Source: Polaromonas hydrogenivorans (GTDB taxonomy: Bacteria > Pseudomonadota > Gammaproteobacteria > Burkholderiales > Burkholderiaceae_C). Taken from it: DNA of 64,000 nt. Under the pieces are notes generated by a model. The model did not search any database, was not told the DNA's origin, and saw nothing but the letters and a program-made list of their open reading frames with translations. Both the position numbers and the translations under genes were made by a program. Positions 62,221 through 64,000 of the stretch are shown piece by piece; position 1 is the stretch's first letter, and each line of letters starts with the position of its first letter. The stretch lies in NCBI RefSeq assembly GCF_040105105.1, contig NZ_CP157678.1, positions 62,001-126,000 of the forward strand, written 5' to 3'.

Positions 62221-63474
62221 ATGAATGCTGAGCGACCTGCGGTCGAAGCCGTCGCATGCCCGAGCGCAACCATCGTGATTGTGGGGGCGGGTCAAGCCGG
62301 TGGCTGGGCGGCACAGACACTGCGCAAGGAAGGATTCACCGGCCGCGTGGTCCTGATCGGCGACGAGGCGCATCCACCGCACGAACGCCCGCCTTTGTCC
62401 AAGGCTGTTCTGTCCGGCCAGGCATTGCCTGAAAGCACGCAATTGATGAAGCCCGAGGCATTCACCGCGCTGGCACTCGACTGGATGCCCGGCGCACAGG
62501 TCAGCCGCATCGATCGCGCAGGCAAGAAGGTCATGCTCACCGATGGCACGGCGGTGGCGTACGACAAACTGATCCTGTGCACCGGTGGGCGGGCGCGCCG
62601 GATTTCGCTTCCCGGTGCCGACGAGGTCGGGCTGTACACATTGCGTACCATCGAGGATGCATTGGCCCTGGCGCCAGCATTCTCGCCGGGGCGCAGCGTG
62701 GTGGTCGTTGGCGGAGGCTGGATCGGCCTGGAGGTGGCTGCCACGGCACGCCTGCGTGGCGCTGAAGTGGTCGTCGTCGAAGCCCAGGCCCGCTTGTGCG
62801 AACGAACCGTGCCGGCGGAAATCTCCGAACACCTGCTTGCGCTGCATCACGCGCAGGGCACGCGGATCATGCTTGGCGCGAGCGTCAGCGGTTTTGCAAA
62901 GGGCGCCGATGGCCGTTCGGTCGTCCATCTCGCCGACGGCAGCGCGCTGCCGTGCGATGCCATCGTGCTGGGCATCGGCTTGGTGCCAAACGATGAGCTG
63001 GCCCGCGAGGCGGGCCTGGCCTGCGATGGCGGCGTGCTCGTCGATGCGCGCTGCCATACCTCCGACCCGGACATCCTGGCCGCGGGCGATGTCGCCGTGA
63101 TCACCAACGCATGGGCCGGCCGCCGGATGCGGCTCGAATCCTGGCAGAACGCACAAGAGCAGGGCATGGCTGCCGCGCGATCGGCATTGGGCCTGGCGGT
63201 GGACTATCAGCCACTGCCCTGGTTCTGGTCCGACCAGTACGGGATGAACCTGCAGATCTACGGCGTTCCCATGCCCACGCACCGGGTCGTGCGCCGCGGC
63301 GATCCGGCGTCCGGCAGCTTCGTGCTGTTCTACCTGGCCGACGATGTGGTCCAGGCGGCGATCGGCCCGAACGCCGCGCGCGACCTGCGCTTCGCGCGTC
63401 GGCTCATCGAGCAGCGCAAGCCCGTGGACGCCGAGCGCCTGGCAGACCCGAACACCCCCATGTCCAAGCTGTGA
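62221..63474 (+). CDS. NAD(P)H:ferredoxin reductase (FAD, pyridine nucleotide-disulfide type)
   Basis: 417-residue flavoprotein. FAD site IVIVGAGQAGGWAAQTLRKE, NAD site VVVVGGGWIGLEVAATARL, second FAD motif TSDPDILAAGDVAVI. This is the class of ferredoxin reductase (AndAa/BphG-like) that pairs with Rieske ferredoxins. AGGAG lies 7 bases before ATG 62221. Completes the oxygenase electron chain. Confidence 0.92.
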   Translation: MNAERPAVEAVACPSATIVIVGAGQAGGWAAQTLRKEGFTGRVVLIGDEAHPPHERPPLSKAVLSGQALPESTQLMKPEAFTALALDWMPGAQVSRIDRAGKKVMLTDGTAVAYDKLILCTGGRARRISLPGADEVGLYTLRTIEDALALAPAFSPGRSVVVVGGGWIGLEVAATARLRGAEVVVVEAQARLCERTVPAEISEHLLALHHAQGTRIMLGASVSGFAKGADGRSVVHLADGSALPCDAIVLGIGLVPNDELAREAGLACDGGVLVDARCHTSDPDILAAGDVAVITNAWAGRRMRLESWQNAQEQGMAAARSALGLAVDYQPLPWFWSDQYGMNLQIYGVPMPTHRVVRRGDPASGSFVLFYLADDVVQAAIGPNAARDLRFARRLIEQRKPVDAERLADPNTPMSKL

Positions 63475-63518
63475 CATCGCTGCAAGCCCCTTCCTGAAAC
63501 ATACAAGAGACAAACGTC

Positions 63519-64000
63519 ATGCGCCAAATCGATGTTCACCAACTCGCGGACGATGCCCGCTTCAACCGCTTTCATGGGCTCGTGCTGTTCTGGTGCGCCG
63601 TGATCATCATCTTCGACGGTTACGACCTGGCCGTTGTCGGCATCGCGCTGCCCTCCATCATGAAGGACCTGAACGTGGACCCGACCCAGGCCGGATTCAT
63701 GGTCAGCTCGGCGTTGTTCGGGATGATGTTCGGCGCGATATTCCTGGGGACGATCGCCGACCGCATCGGAAGGCGCTGGGCCATCGTCATCTGCATCACG
63801 CTGTTCAGCTTGTTCACGGGTGCCGCAGGACTGACCCGCGATCCCGTCATGTTCGGCATCATGCGTTTCCTGGCGGGCCTGGGCATCGGCGGCGTCATGC
63901 CCAACGTGGTGGCCCACATGACGGAGTATTCGCCGAAAAAGATACGCGCCACGCTGGTCACGGTGATGTTCAGCGGTTACGCCGTTGGGGGCATTGTGGC
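63519..64000 (+). CDS. aromatic acid MFS transporter, 3' end outside window
   Basis: The first 160 codons of a 12-helix major-facilitator protein of the aromatic acid:H+ symporter type. Markers: FDGYDLAVVGIALPSIM in the first helix, and GTIADRIGRRWAI, the cytoplasmic loop motif of the family; GGVMPNVVAHMTEYSP follows. Resembles benzoate/4-hydroxybenzoate transporters. Imports the substrate of the upstream dioxygenase, most likely an aromatic carboxylate. Confidence 0.9.
   Translation, partial: MRQIDVHQLADDARFNRFHGLVLFWCAVIIIFDGYDLAVVGIALPSIMKDLNVDPTQAGFMVSSALFGMMFGAIFLGTIADRIGRRWAIVICITLFSLFTGAAGLTRDPVMFGIMRFLAGLGIGGVMPNVVAHMTEYSPKKIRATLVTVMFSGYAVGGIV

Overview
The window looks like an accessory region (plasmid or genomic island) of a betaproteobacterium of the order Burkholderiales, probably Comamonadaceae. 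The reasons are several tripartite-tricarboxylate (Bug/TctC-type) receptors, Gram-negative porins with the MKKTLIALAALGAMAG leader, high GC, and an unusually dense load of insertion sequences and catabolic cassettes. I identify the organism only from gene style; no rRNA or tRNA gene is visible.

Layout. (1) 1-4557: end of a catabolic operon: acyl-CoA ligase (open at the window edge), FAD aromatic hydroxylase and FadL-type outer membrane channel. (2) 4738-24682: a mobile-element graveyard with passengers: a Tn3 TnpA scrap, an IS6 element, a 915-residue fusion of a TM0106-type RecB-like nuclease with an IS66-like DDE transposase, two IS630 elements with frameshifted transposases, a hipBA pair with a frameshifted hipA, a phosphoesterase, an ISAzo13 scrap, IS110, a Tn3-type resolvase beside a phd/PIN antitoxin-toxin pair, a degenerate tyrosine recombinase with an unknown partner, a YhcG-type nuclease, and a nest of a miniature element and an IS21 element inside an IS200 transposase remnant. 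(3) 24852-27585: a carboxylesterase and Baeyer-Villiger monooxygenase pair. (4) 27968-31778: IS66 plus IS982, IS1182-like and IS630-like fragments.

(5) 31885-44527: an IclR regulator, then two head-to-head copies of a porin + Bug-receptor module. The porin segment is a 1,249-bp inverted duplication (32927-34175 and 42694-43942) with no difference found in the frames compared. The outer modules carry a family-unassigned glycoside-hydrolase-like protein, an MBL hydrolase and a D-2-hydroxyacid dehydrogenase; two remnants of the glycoside-hydrolase-like gene type lie at the junctions. (6) 44573-57865: a long leftward operon probably for uptake and non-phosphorylative breakdown of a sugar acid or similar polyhydroxy compound: peptide/opine-type ABC transporter, enolase-superfamily dehydratase, FAH-family hydrolase, two alcohol/hydroxyacid dehydrogenases, aldehyde dehydrogenase, SemiSWEET. 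A divergent GntR regulator faces it across two perfect ATCCGATCGGAT palindromes.

(7) 57880-59283: integrase, GntR and IS630 scraps around a second IS6 element in the same orientation as the first; the two IS6 copies bracket about 52.5 kb. (8) 60130-64000: a complete three-component Rieske ring-hydroxylating dioxygenase (alpha, beta, ferredoxin, reductase) of the anthranilate/salicylate type, followed by an aromatic-acid MFS transporter open at the window end.

The working picture is modular: catabolic cassettes for aromatic, ketone and polyhydroxy compounds separated and sometimes broken by IS elements, with IS6 and the inverted porin repeats as likely agents of rearrangement.
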